Notes under the pieces: generated by a model
What the model saw: the letters and a program-made list of their open reading frames with translations, nothing else
What the model was told of the DNA's origin: nothing
Databases searched by the model: none
Program-made: the position numbers and the translations under genes
In this document: positions 38,158 through 51,500 of the stretch, piece by piece
Layout: each line of letters starts with the position of its first letter
Numbering within the stretch: the stretch's first letter is position 1
Assembly (NCBI GenBank): GCA_030490835.1
Contig: CM059971.1
Location: 42,208,012-42,272,011, forward strand
Direction of reading: 5' to 3'
Length of the DNA: 64,000 nucleotides
Source of the DNA: Annona cherimola
Taxonomy: Eukaryota > Streptophyta > Magnoliopsida > Magnoliales > Annonaceae

Positions 38158-40363
38158 CATATGTGATTCAAAAGAAAATGAATTACATCCAAATCATCAT
38201 GCTTTAATTATACAGCAACTTGGTTTAGGGTTTTGAGAAATTCCAAGTTAGTTTTCATCTCAAAATTCAACCCTAACTTCCCTTTTCACTCTCTTGAACT
38301 CTTGATCTCATTTAAATCTTTCAAAAATCATTCAACACCTTCGTCAAGGCATCATAACTCATCCTTTAAGAGTTCATTATGAATCATATTCATGACCCAT
38401 AACTTGAGGTGAAAAACTTAGGATTAAAGCATCCAAAACTTGAAATATACTTACTTGAATCGAATCAAACTAATCCAAATTTTCCTAGCTTGAATCCCTT
38501 TCTTTCCTCCCCTTTTTCCTTCTCTTTTTCTCCTCTTTTCCCCCTCTTTTCCTTGCTGTTTTGGGTCATGCAAGAGCTCCCTTGCTTGGAGGATTTTGCT
38601 CCTCAAAATTTTTCTCTCTCTAACCCTCTTGAAACGTCCCCATGGAAGTCTCTTTTATACCCTTCATTTTCTAGATTTTTGGGCCCACTTGCTAAATCAT
38701 TTGGGGGGTAATTTAGTGCTCTTTTATCCCTTTGATGTGTTGGCTAATTCTCATCCAAGTGGAATATGCAATTATCCCATTTTAAAAATTCCAAATCCAA
38801 GCTCTTAAATGAGCTACCTAACTCCCTTAGGTTGGGCGTCCACATGGCTTGCTTGGGAGGGTTTTCTTGGTCACCAAGTCACTCCCATTTATGTGCATTT
38901 ACATGCCCTTGCTTCCTTAGCTTAGCTAGGTTTTGACTTTGGTAAATAAAAAAATCAAAAATCAAGTAGAGAGCCAACCCCCTTGGACATCCCCTCCATG
39001 TGCCACCTCCATGGCCTCTCTTAGCTAGCTCATTAGCCTCTTAAACCATGCGTTTATCCACTTGACTTTTCAAGGATTTTATCCCTTAGAGTTATCCAAA
39101 AAATCTAGCCCAAAGCACCTCCTTTTGACACCTCTCATGGGCATTAAACCAAGCCATTAAACCACTTGCTTTAACATAAATGCTATGGTAGTCTAGGGTG
39201 CACAAAGTCAATGCTAGGAACCTTTTTCTGATTAAGCATATTCTCATGGTAATTAGCTTAATCCAATCCATCCATACCATAAATTTCATAATTTTATTCA
39301 ATCGTTTCAAATTTCATCTCAAACCGACGTTTCTACGGCAAGTTATGAACCTTTAAAAATAACCTTAGAGTGTGAGATTAATAACAAATAATTATCACTT
39401 TAATCTCATCACTTTGCCTTAATCCAATTCACTCATAAGGTTGAGCCCAAAGTCATGAGCTTACCTTTCAAATTTTATCTCATTTCACCTTATAGGCGTC
39501 AAGTTATGAATTTTCTATGATTTCCAACATAATTCCATAATTTTCATTTTAATCTCCATTAATTATATCATGGAAATTAAAATAAATATTTTTGCCACAT
39601 TAGCATATTCTAATCCTCATTAAGCCCCTTTAGTCATCTTGGCTCACTTTGGCTTTGGCGAAGAATTTTAATCACCATCCTTAATTGTAAACCCTAATTG
39701 CAAAATACTATTAAATCATAAAAGTCATAAATCATCCATAATTCATTTAAATAACACGTGTCATATTTATAGACCTACTTGGGTCTGGGTATCACAAGTT
39801 TCGTCTTAAACTGACTTTTCTACGTGAAGTTGTGATCCTTTGAAAATAACCTTAGAGTATGAAATTGAAAACAAATAATTATCGCCTTAATCCCATCACA
39901 TTTGCCTTAATCCAATCCACACATAAGGTTGAGCCCAAATTCATAAGCTTATTTTTTAAATTTCATCTCAATCCGCTTTATAGGCGTCAAGTTATGAATT
40001 TTCTACATTTTCCAACATAATTCCATAATTTTTATTTTAATTTCCATTAATTAAATCATGAAAATTAAAATAAATATTCATGTCACATTAGCATATTCTA
40101 ATCCTCGTTAAGCCTTTTTAGTCATCTTGACTCACATTGGCTATGGCGATTAATCTTAATCACCATTCTTAATCACAACCCTAATTGCAAAAATTCATCA
40201 CTTCATGAAAATCATCCATAAATCAATCAATTCAGATATGAATCATAATTACAAATTTAAATGCATTTATATGAGTCCTACTTAGGTCTGGGTATTACAG
40301 ATATAAGTGGAAAGGAGTTAGGTAAAGTATAAAAGAAGGGGAAGACAACTAGGTTTGAAAAAT

Positions 40364-40777
40364 GGAGCATGATAATATACATCATGATGTATTTTACGCT
40401 AAAATACAACATTCATTTATGTTTACAATTAGTTATATTTTTTATTTTTTCATCATAAACATATTTTCTTAAGTTTATTCAATCTATACATACAAAGTTT
40501 TGTCATTTTACAATACTTTTACATATTTATTTTTAATTATTTAAAAATATCAATTTCAAGGGCATTTAAGTCATTTTCTGCCACTTTAAAACTTTATTTT
40601 TAAAAAATCAAAAATAAATATGTAAAAGTATTGTAAATTGGAAAAATTTTATATATAGATTGAATACACTTAGATAAACATGCTTATAAAGAAAAGTAAA
40701 AAAAATAACTAATTGTAAAAATAAACGAATGTTATATTTTATCCTAAAATACATTATGATGTATATAATCAAGCTCC
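40364..40777. mobile_element. fold-back MITE, ~414 bp
   Basis: The two halves are inverted copies. The left arm begins GGAGCATGATAATATACATC and the right arm ends GATGTATATAATCAAGCTCC. Inner segments such as TACAATACTTTTACATATTT and its inverse also pair, so almost the whole element could form a hairpin with a short loop near 40565-40585. It is very AT-rich and non-coding. I could not identify a TSD, so the superfamily is open. Confidence 0.75.
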
Positions 40778-40779
40778 TC

Positions 40780-42350
40780 ACAAAGTGATTTAGCCCTCGT
40801 CGCATAATATAGGCCCAGATCTAACCCTTCTCCAGACGTGCATAACCCAAGCTTAATGAAACTGGCTACCAACTCCCACAAGTCTCTGTAGAACGTCTTA
40901 TAAAATACTCCTTTGAGGAATCCGCTATCCTGGTGAGTATGCTCTACATCGATTCTTTGTAATATATAATAATATAAATCTATTAAAGCTTCGGTTAAAT
41001 TTTTATTTTTGATTGTTTATATTTTTTAAATCCAAGTCATCGATCATATTTTACTCCACTAATATTTGTTTGACATGAAAATTCATGTTACTGAGATTTC
41101 TATATTATTCATAACAAGTGTAAATGCATGAAGTCATTTATAATTATATTTTTAAAATTACTGATTAAAAAATTTTAATACTTAGTTTATTTATGTAGAG
41201 ACTAAATAAATAGTATTAAACACAACAGACGGATTAGATGTGGAAAAAATTTAAAAATAAAGTGGCTGTAAATAGAATCAATTGTATTGAAGTATTCCTC
41301 AAATACATGGTAAAAATTTATAAAATTCAAGACACAGCAAATCCTTCATTTAGTCCAAGAGATATTTGTAAAACTAAATATTTTTATATTTTAAATTACA
41401 TTATATTTGTGTTTTTCAAATACGATTGTTTAAAAATAAAATTCTTTTTTGTAATATTTTCTAGTAATAGATATACTATGTAATATACTATATCAAATCG
41501 TATAATAACCTTTAATATATTTATATTATTCATATTAAACAAAGTCATGGATAGCAAACACCGTATTACTTTTGAGGTCCCGAATGGAATATTTAGGATT
41601 CATTAAATAGAAACCAACTGCTTTGATATGGATGCAAAAAATTACTTCTGAGGTGAAATGGATGCAAATAACGCTGTAGTCACATATTTTAAACTTCTGA
41701 AAACTCTTGAATGGATTTAGCGATTCAAGTGGCCAAGTGCATTTATGTCCCACCACATACAATCCGTTTCCAAGGCGCTAAAGGAACGAATAGCCCGACT
41801 GCGTTCCAATAAATCAGTAAAAATTGTTCAAATACATCAACGCCATCAGCGGGCACACAGACATGGTGTCCATGCTGCAATTGAAACTTTTTGGAGTAAC
41901 CAATACCCGTTATCATCATTAATACAAAGGTTATCTTACAGATATAAACATATTATTTCCCTTGCTTGATTTCTTTAATCTTACTACTATATTGCGGGGT
42001 TTATTTTCCCCAACTAAACAATACTAATTTAAGGTTAGGTATCACCTTCTGCATTCTGCCCCATATTACCCTTCCATCAGCCATAGTAATTTCTGTATAT
42101 CCGTATATACTCTTGGTCAGTCATGGCCTACCAGAACTCGAGACAAATGTCTCAAAGAAACAGAAAAAAGATACTCCCTCTGATCAGTTCAAAACTTGGG
42201 TTAACGAGGCTCTCTCACAGTTTTAATCTTTTGATTGATTCGTTCATGTACACAAGCTGAAGGCTGCTCAGAATGCTGAATTACTGAAACCCCCAACCAT
42301 CTGTAGATCGGCAGACACTAACATGGATATATGCAGCAATGGATTTCAAT
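40780..42350. other. intergenic segment, 3' flank of the GT14 gene
   Basis: Low-copy-looking AT-rich sequence. A moderately GC stretch at 40795-40935 contains CTTATAAAATAC, followed by CTGGTGAGTATG, which could be a promoter or exon edge or chance. On the plus strand 41745-41969 (MSHHIQSVSKALKERIARL) and 42126-42226 (GLPELETNVSKKQKKDT to NEALSQF, stop, after a TTGGTCAG acceptor-like site) look weakly coding, but I recognise no family. On the minus strand AATAAA at 42000-42005 could be the polyadenylation signal of the GT14 gene. Confidence 0.35.
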
Positions 42351-42518
42351 TTATAGGAGAGAGGCAGCATCAAATGGACCTGTCACTCCTTCACTCAAAA
42401 GGCGCATGGCAGCTCCCTGTGAAAACTTCCTTGCAAAGATAAAACAAGTCACTGAAGTAGCATTGCTCTGGCACCATTCTGTTCGATACTCAGTCTCATA
42501 GTAAACATGGTCAATGTC
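42351..42518 (-). CDS. GT14 gene exon 10 with stop
   Basis: 55 codons, DIDHVYYETEYRTEWCQSNA to FDAASLL, then TAA at 42351-42353. It carries the C-terminal CFIFARKFSQGAAMRLL motif. Acceptor CTTCCAG. Confidence 0.92.
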   Translation of the reverse strand, partial: DIDHVYYETEYRTEWCQSNATSVTCFIFARKFSQGAAMRLLSEGVTGPFDAASLL

Positions 42519-45500
42519 CTGGAAGAAACAAAACCTAAAGTGGTTAGGAAGTTAGACACCAATCCCGCTTTTAAGCATTGTCAGCACAACACTTATCATT
42601 GGTTGATTCCATCCAGCTCACTTCCATGAGTTTGATGAGACTGCAGATAGACACGTATACTATCCAAAAAAAAGGAGAAACAAGAGAAAAAACGATGGGA
42701 TTTCTGACCAAGTGGATATTGTTATCTTTTCCTGCTCATCTTTCAGTCTAAAAAGTTCCCTACCAAATTTTGAGAAAGATGCACATGACTTGATGATTCG
42801 GTGGGCTAACATGCCTGTTTTACATACAAAATTTATCATCATTATCTTATGTCATGTATATCAAAGCTCAGATCTTGTGTCCATGCATTCATTAATGGAT
42901 TCTTCTGATACACATTTGACTTTTCTAGTGAAATAAACAAAATGTGCCAGAAGGACCAGAACTATCCTTGGTATCTGTTCACAGACAATGAAAGCATCTA
43001 GATATTAATAAAGTTAAAAATTGTCATCCTCATCATTGTTAACACCCAACAACTGATAGTATTCAGTACATGAATCCGGCAGAACCATTGGACTAGTCAC
43101 AGACCACATAAATTTCAATTTAGAGAAGGAATAACAATCTTGACTATGTAATTAGATTTCTATGCAGCTAGACAGACTAATTCCAAACCAAAAGTACTTA
43201 ATCCTAAAAATGCAACCAAGGTTAAAATTTCCCATCAGTGAGGTGTAAAATGTGCTATAACAGGTGGAAAATAAATTATCCTCATGATTCTTATCATCAG
43301 CTATTCATGAAATAATCTGGATTGCATCTGAAAAACAAACAATCAAAGAACTAAAGAAGACATGCATAATCGCAGGATAGTTTTGAGAGAAAGCTATGCA
43401 CCTTTATTTGCTGCATGCGTTCTGGGCTTGCATCACGAAAGTAAAATGTAATTGGATGCCAACCTTTTCTTTCCATTTTGTTTGTAGACTGGTTCCATAA
43501 AGTATAGGTCAAAGTTCTTCGTTCAAGTTCATCTTCGAGCTCACTCATCTAAAAGAAAATTAAATAAACATAAAAGAAAAACAGTTCACAAGAATGCCAG
43601 AGATGCTGACTTCTGAAAGTTGGCAATTTCAAATCTATTTGAACTCAGGAATGATAGAAATGTTGACATCTAACAATTAGCAATTCCAAATCTATTTGCT
43701 GCATAAACCTTTGGACGTAAATAATGAGTCATGTCAATTGAGAAGTGATCAAGATAAGTGATGGCAAGCCAAAGACGAATGATTGCAAAAACCATTTCAC
43801 AGAACTTTCTAGAAAGCCTGCATCCAATATAAGCATATTTTTCCCTTTTGAGATCCATAGACAATTCCACATTTAATTTGACAATTCGAAATCCATGAGT
43901 TGTTACATAAGCATCATTGAAACAAATTATTTTATAGAATTTTCTAAGGAGCTTCCACACATTATGGGTGTGTTTGGCATTAGGGAAAAAATGGGGGAAG
44001 TTGTTGGGAAATAAGTTTTGAAAAAGTGAAAAATATGAAATGATATGGTAGGGATAATAATGAGTAAAAGGAACAAAGGTAAAATAGATAGGATAGGTGT
44101 ATGAAAATATGTGAAAAAAATTACTAGAAAATAGGGTAGTTGTTAAAGTATGTGCAATAGTGGAGAAAAAAATTTGTATTGCCAAACATGAGAACCCTTC
44201 AAATGCAGTTGAATTGCACTATAATTAGGGTGCAGTCAATTGTGAAAGTAGCCCCACATGCATTAAAAGATAATAATAATACTATACAATCATTTATTTA
44301 CATAAAAATAATATTTTAGATGATTTAGATGTTGAAAATACAACTTTAAAAATGATATTTACATTAAACATTTGATTTTTTACCACTTTAAGATGGGGCC
44401 AATACAGATGTTTGATTTTGATGAAATTGGTAAGCTACTAAAGTAAAAATAAAAAATGACAAACAAATTCTAAATACAATGGATCAGGTAAATGTTATTT
44501 TCATTATCAAGTAGGCCCCATTTGAAGTGGGCTGCACCATAACTATTGTGCAATCCAATGCACTTGAATATTCTCCACCGAACATATCTCACATATAGCC
44601 TACATTTCCCTTCTAAGATTCATAGAGATTGACATGTGAAATTTTGACTATTCCAAATCCATTTTCTATATAAAAAAACTCCAGCATGAATGTCATGCTT
44701 ACTTTTCCATTCAATTGCTACATTAGATGTCCAATATGATTAATGAGTCACTCAAATGAGAATTTATCAAATGGAGCAATAGCAAGCCAGGGAATCATGA
44801 TTCTGTATAAGTCCTTCTGAGAAGCTCATCTTCTAATATATAGTTTACTTTTCCTTCCCCTTTCCACACATAAGCATTCTTATTCTTTCCCCTTTCTTTG
44901 CATTAAGCATTCATCTTCCCACTTTTCTCACATAAGCATTCTTGTCCCACTTTCCTGACATAAGCATTCTTCTTATTCTGTTTTCCTGATTTAAGCATTC
45001 ATCACCATATTTGTTCCTCAGAAATATTTTGCTGGAACCTGGGTTTCACATCTTATCAATTGCTATAAAAATTTTAGTCTTCAGTCCAAAATCTCGAATC
45101 CTATAACAGACTATTTAGATACATGGAAGGGCAAACTAAATGACGTTTCTCTGGAAAAAAAGATATTTTAGGAGACTAGGATCCTCCTATAAAAAAGGCA
45201 ACAGAATTTCCATATATATTTTTCAGAAAGATTTCAGTGTTTGCTTTCAAATAAATAATATAAAAAAATTTACTCAAGTGTCATGCCCCCAGCCTTAATT
45301 AACAAATACTTCAGGCTGATATCTCCTTACACCGGCTTTTTGGAAGACCGGATGGATTACAGATTAAGTTTTACTATCACTATCATTTGTCTTTCATTGT
45401 AGTCTGTCCCAAGGGAATGAGTACTTAATCAACCTTACATTCTTAAGATTGCAAGCACAATATAATAAAGGAGCATCAAATGATCATCATAAGGTTAACC

Positions 45501-48500
45501 ATGATTAAATAATGGTGAACCACCCTAAAACTTGTATATTGCCAAACACGCCCTAAATAATTTCTTCATCAATGGCTCATCGTCATCATCACCATCATAA
45601 ACTATTTCCCATCTAGGTGGGGTCAGTTGCAGGGATTCTGTTGCACCATTCTTGACGATTCGAAACTAAATTTTCGATAATCTTTAATATTGTCATATCT
45701 TGTTTAATTACTTCCATCCATTTTTTTTAGATCTTTCTCTCATTCTCCTACTATTTTCTACTTTGATAGACTCGGCCCGCCTAACCAGTGTCATTCCAGG
45801 CCTCTATTTAACATGACAAACTATCTTAATCTGTTTTCCCTCATTTTATCACCTATTGGGCTCGCTTTAAGATTTTCTCAGATTATTTTATTTCTAATTT
45901 TATCTTTTCTTGTTTTACCACCCATCTACCTTAACATTCGCATTTCAGCTATGCTTATTCTCTGTGTATATTATTCTTTAACTACCAAACATTCTACACC
46001 ATAAAACAGAGAAAATCTAAAGCTAGTCTAATCACAGTTTTATAAAATTTTCCTTTTAAATTAATTAGGACGAAGAACACATAAAATGCCTAATGCACTT
46101 CGGCATTTCTTCCATCCTGTTTGAATTTTATGTATTATATCTTTCTCAATTTTTCCATTCTCTTTAACTATTAATCCTAAATATTAAAAGTAATTTGTTC
46201 TTGTTACTACTTGATCTAAGATCTTAATTGGTTCTTCATTTATGGCTAAGCATGATTAAATCTTACCATCTAGTACGTGATATTGATGAATGACAAACCA
46301 AGATAAAATATATTTAAAAAAACCTTTGAACAATAACAAATAGTGAAGTGGGTGCAGAATTCAAATCAATCAGTTAAAAGGTGAAGGTGAAAATAAAAAA
46401 AAATTAAAAACAAGTCACGAACGAAGTTGACCTTGCAACTCGTGAAATAGAGGAGTTGGGTTGAAAGAATTTATTTGCTTGGAACAAGATCAAGCAAGGA
46501 TCAAGCATTATTTCTCTTCCAAGGTAACGTCAATATTTTAAATTTGATTATTGTGATGGATAATTGAAGATTTAGATGGGAGGTGATAGCCATGATCAAC
46601 GGACTTTGTCCCTAGACAACAAGATTATAAAAAAATGTAAATCACACTATTCATCAAATCCATCAGTTATAGCACAAGGCAAAGCAGACTGCACTCAAAT
46701 TTCTTGAAACAACTCTATACAGTGGCCTCCACCGTAACTCGAACAAAAAAAGTAATAAGATATTGTCCATTTCAAGCTACAAAGTTGCACCTGCTATAGG
46801 GTCATCTCATATCTATTGATATCTTTAATGATTGGATTTCACACGTGCCAAATATTAGTAAGTCTCCAAATTTTAGTATCGTTCCATCATAGATGGACCC
46901 TGAACAATTGTGATTATAACCTGTTCATGAAACAGTAAAAAATGGGTAGCTTAGTGATGCTTCAGGACTTCGATTAGATACAATGATTGGACAACTGGCT
47001 TGACCTAAAAATTCATAGGGTACTTAATTTATCGTGAAAATTAGGTGGCTATAGTTCTAGAAATTGATCACGATACCCAACAATGTCAAATTCGTTTTTC
47101 TGAAAACCAACTTTTGGACCAACTTTACTAGACCAGATCAAAAGACGTCCTTTGATTTATCTTCCCATGAAAATTCTTGGACGTACTAGGAGATACAGAA
47201 AACAAAATCATTGGCTCGTTTTATGAAAATCAAATCATTTGATAACAGATAAGTCTGTCACAAATGTGGTAAACAGATAGACATTGCTTAAATTGGCAAG
47301 GATGAGCCAGCAACTTGTGGGGCCCAGGTCTACATCCAACATGATCATCGAGCCATGAAGCTTGGTGGGTCCTTATTACGTTATGTAAACTACATAATAA
47401 ACAGTCAAATTGGTAAGCTCACTAAGCATATTTTCTCCAAACAGTCTATTAAACTCAACTAGAATCCATTGAAACCTTGTTAAGGAGTTACTATATGGAC
47501 CTCACAGTCCCATTAGACCTTGATAATCATTTGTAGCTATGAGATAAAGGCCATAACAATTGTGAATTGATTAGTCATAAATTTCATAACATTTGGACAA
47601 ATTTTTGGCTGAATAAATTATTAGTCACTAAATCATGCTTTATTGATGAGAGGACATACCAGCAAGGAGTACGTGGGAAAATCAACTTAGAAATATAAAA
47701 ACTACATTTTGAGATTTTTAACCAAATAAAGTGACCAAACAAGGATATTCTATTCCTACAAGCCAATGGAACCCAATTTGGATTATTAAATCCCATCAAT
47801 AGAATAGTACAAGTAATCTATCAATTTTGACGATACGGATTATCTTAGTGGATATCCCAAGTAAAAGTGAACCTCAACCACACATTAGCGAAGTTGCCAT
47901 TGGAAAGCAGTTGCTAACCTAGATCAAATCTAACCCAAACTTGAGTCAATTAAATAAATCATAACAATGGTCAACCCCCATTCATATTCGGGCTGTTAAG
48001 GATTTGCATAGGATGACATTGTAAGTAAACCCATATACTCTCTCTTGTCTCAGCTTATGAATAATGTCAAGTACTTTATGTATGTTGCTAAATTACGCAA
48101 CAGTATTCACTTATCTAAATCCCCATGTTTTATATGCTTAACATTTTTTTGTGTTTGATTTTTGGCCATAATTCGATCAATAAGCTTTCCATTTAAACTG
48201 AATGTTTGTGTTTGATGTTTGATGTTAAGAATACACGCTTCACTTGAATGGAATGTATGCATTGATATATAACATGCACAAGCATCATAAGTCCAGATTG
48301 GGCAAATCATTCCTCTACAAGGCCAGGTCATATGAACGATTAAAAGCATAAGATTCCACTCTGATGAAAGGCCATATGATTGATCCAAGGTACTTCCTAT
48401 CTGCCGGACCAAGTAAACCATGAAGTTCATACCATGTGCACAACATAACTTATGCTATTTTAATTACACAAGACAACGTACACAAATGACATGCTTTGAA

Positions 48501-51500
48501 TAAAGTGTCATGCATTTCAGGATTTATTAATGAAAGCATGTTGTGTAAACAAATGTTTTAATTTGCACTTGTTTGTTGACTAGGCTTCTAGCTCATTCCA
48601 CATATTCTCTCAGAACATAACCAGGAGAGACTTGACCAGGCTAGCTGGAACTAAGGAACTTATATGGCATAGTCATGTTGGGGCTAGGAGAAACGCACCT
48701 TAGTCTAAGGTTCTTGAATTCAGAATTTTTGAGAATGATGTTCAAATTTTGAAGTTCACGGATCTCTGTAATAAGGATTATTTTTGTTCTCATTTATTTT
48801 CCTTTTTGTTCATGAACTAATGAATCATAAACTCCTACTTGTAACCCTATCATGATACTGTGATGCTCCCTAATAATATTACACATACGATGTTAGGAAT
48901 ATAAGGCTAATTAAGTACTCATTTACTTGGAGAATGTACAATGAAAGAAAAATGGCAGAAACAATAAACCAAAAGTTTAATCCATCTATCATGTCTCTCA
49001 CCAAGTCAGGCCAAGGAGATATCATCCTGAATTCCTTGATTTAGGAATGGCTAGCTGGTGTGACAGAAGTGATAATGTTAGAAGTAGAAACAACTGCATG
49101 GTTAAGCATGTTCTGGTGTAACAAGTACCAGGAAGGGTAACCAACTGGGAAGTGTTCTCTCCACACTAGTTAAGCTACAACTCAAAGGTGGAAGGAGTAG
49201 ACTGTCCCACAAATCCCTTGGTTGAGGGTTTAAGTAAAAGCAGGGTTCTGCAGGCCCTAAGGAAGCTCTAAAGTCCAAGCAAAGTAGACAATACCTAGGT
49301 GGGTCTAGGCTTTGGCCAAACTGATGTTGATTCCACAGTAGACGAAGGCTGCTTGGGTGTGGTGGCGTTGTGTATCATCTCACAACCACTACGAGGTCAG
49401 GTCTGAGGACTAAAGTCCTAGGGTGTGGCATAAGAATGTTTTTCAAGTGATATTAGAAGTGAAGAGAACTATGCAGTTAAACATACTTCAACGGGAGCAG
49501 TACCATGATGGATAACCAAGTGGAAAGTGTTCTCTATGTAGCACTAGTGATTCAATAGGAGACATGGGGTGTAACTAGGGGTGTTAACGGATTGGGTTGA
49601 ACGGGTTGAAGCCTAATCCTAATCCTAATCCATTTAATATATCTCCACCCTAATCCGTTTATTAACCCATTTAAAAAACTTCAACCCTAACCCATTTACA
49701 ACCCATTTAATAAACGGACTAACGGGTTGTATTTGTTACTAATTTTCATGTTAAAAATCTTCAATAAAGTATGTAAATTTAAATAAATTAAATAATTCGA
49801 AGCTAGCATACCTGAATTTAAGTTATTTTGGCTTGAAAACATCAGCTTCAATCTCAAGTCATCTCTTTAATGTCAATTCCTGTTATAAATATTATATATA
49901 TACTATAATATATTATATTAAATGAGTTATACGGGTTGAACGGGCTAAATAAACGGGTTGGACGGGTTGACGGGTTGCGAAGCCTCAACCATAATCCGTT
50001 TATTTAATTAAATGGTTGAACGGGTTGACGGATCATAATCCATTTATTCAAAAATCCCAACCCAAACCCATTTATTAACGGGTTGAACGAGCGGGTTAAC
50101 GGGTTGACCATGACCATTAACACCCCTAGGTGTAACCGAATCTGGTTATACAAGTTGGAGGCTTATCCTAACCCTAATCCCTTAAAAAAAAAAAAACCTC
50201 AACCCTAATCCTAATTCATTTAACATATACAGATCGAGTTGTGCATTTTTAACAGAAAATGGATTCCTAATGGATTGAATAATAAAAAATAAAAGCTATA
50301 AACTATTAAAATGTACTCATAAACAATCAACGGAAACTTATAATGCTGGAGATTTCTTTGAATGTAAAAGATTAATTTTTATATTTAATTTTCATCGAAA
50401 TAGAATCAATATTATGCATAACTTATAAAATAAACATCAATAAAAAAATGCTAGCTCTTTTAGCTTATGAGTTGTAAATATGTTACATGGGTTGAATAAT
50501 CGGATTGACAAGTTGGATAAGCTCAACCACATGACCAACATATTTATTTAAATGAGTTAAATGAGTCATATAAATAGGTTGGTGGGTTGGAAAATCTCAA
50601 CCCTAATCCGCCTCGAACCGAGTTCAATCAGTCAAGTCACTGGTTGACCCTAACCTAGCCACACCCATAGACTTGGATCAATTGTCAATGCAACACCCGA
50701 CTAGTAGCTCCCAAGTGTCAAGCTTTGGACTAGTAAATAAGGAGTGGAGTAGATTCCTCACAGTTGACACCCTCAGGCATGGTAGGGACCAAGCTAGATG
50801 AGCGACATATGACCTAAAAAAGCACCTTTATTGTGCCATTCCTTGCCTAGCCTGAGCTCTAAGGAGGTATGAGACTCCCTTTAAAGCCTCAACCTTCCCC
50901 ACCCACCTATGGAGATCTCTGTTTTCAAGGACCCGCCCACCTGTATTTCTTCGCCTCATGCAGGTTTTTCTAGGCTACACACTTAACCATGACTTCTACT
51001 AGATCACAGGTATGAGAGAGAGAACTTCCCGAGTAGTTGCGCATCATAATACTACAAGTAATTCAGAAGAGCACGCTTTAGCTACATAGTTCACTCTACT
51101 TCGCACATCACAAATAATACAAATTAACATAAAAGGTGTTAGCTATGGCTGTTACCATATGAGGAATGATGATCAACATGGAATAGTTATTGAGTTCCGT
51201 TTCAATGCACCTAGGTGCAAAACCCATTTTTTAAAATAATTTTTTGAATTTATTTTAATCCAGGTTTATTTAACTTACGTATTAAATTTTACCCTTTTTG
51301 AATATATGCATATATTTTTTATTTTTAAAAACAATGATATTTTAGCCATTTAATAATGACTAAAACCCCTTCTTTTTCAAAAATACAGTTGGGCACATTC
51401 CATGCCTTTTTCCCCATTCTATAAAAACTAATTTTTTGAATATAATTGGCGGCAAAATTACTTCTAATGAAATTAATAGAACATGAAGTGAGTCAAGAAA

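Larger units (their letters stand above)
34006..39796 (-). mobile_element. solo gypsy LTR B inserted in LTR A
   Basis: It starts TGTGGCGCCCC and ends GGGTATCACA, with AGTTT on both sides (34001-34005 and 39797-39801). After removal of the copia LTR inside it, the length is about 4.1 kb. It aligns with LTR A along its length, and the ~500-bp duplicate at 39300-39796 versus 39797-40299 is explained by this insertion. There is no internal region, so it is a solo LTR. Confidence 0.92.
30491..40299 (-). mobile_element. solo gypsy LTR A, interrupted by LTR B
   Basis: Two pieces, 30491-34005 and 39797-40299, make one LTR of about 4.0 kb. It starts TGTGGCGCCC on the plus strand and ends GGTATTACA. 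GATAT flanks both ends (30486-30490 and 40300-40304), a perfect TSD, and no internal region remains. The family is the same as LTR B and related to LTR C and to the LTRs of the 8658-17633 element. The sequence is AT-rich and non-coding. Confidence 0.9.

Noticed and set aside
43670..44185. 171-codon minus-strand ORF in intron 8
   Set aside because: It reads through a MITE candidate and AT-rich DNA, is Phe/Tyr/His-rich, and shows no domain.
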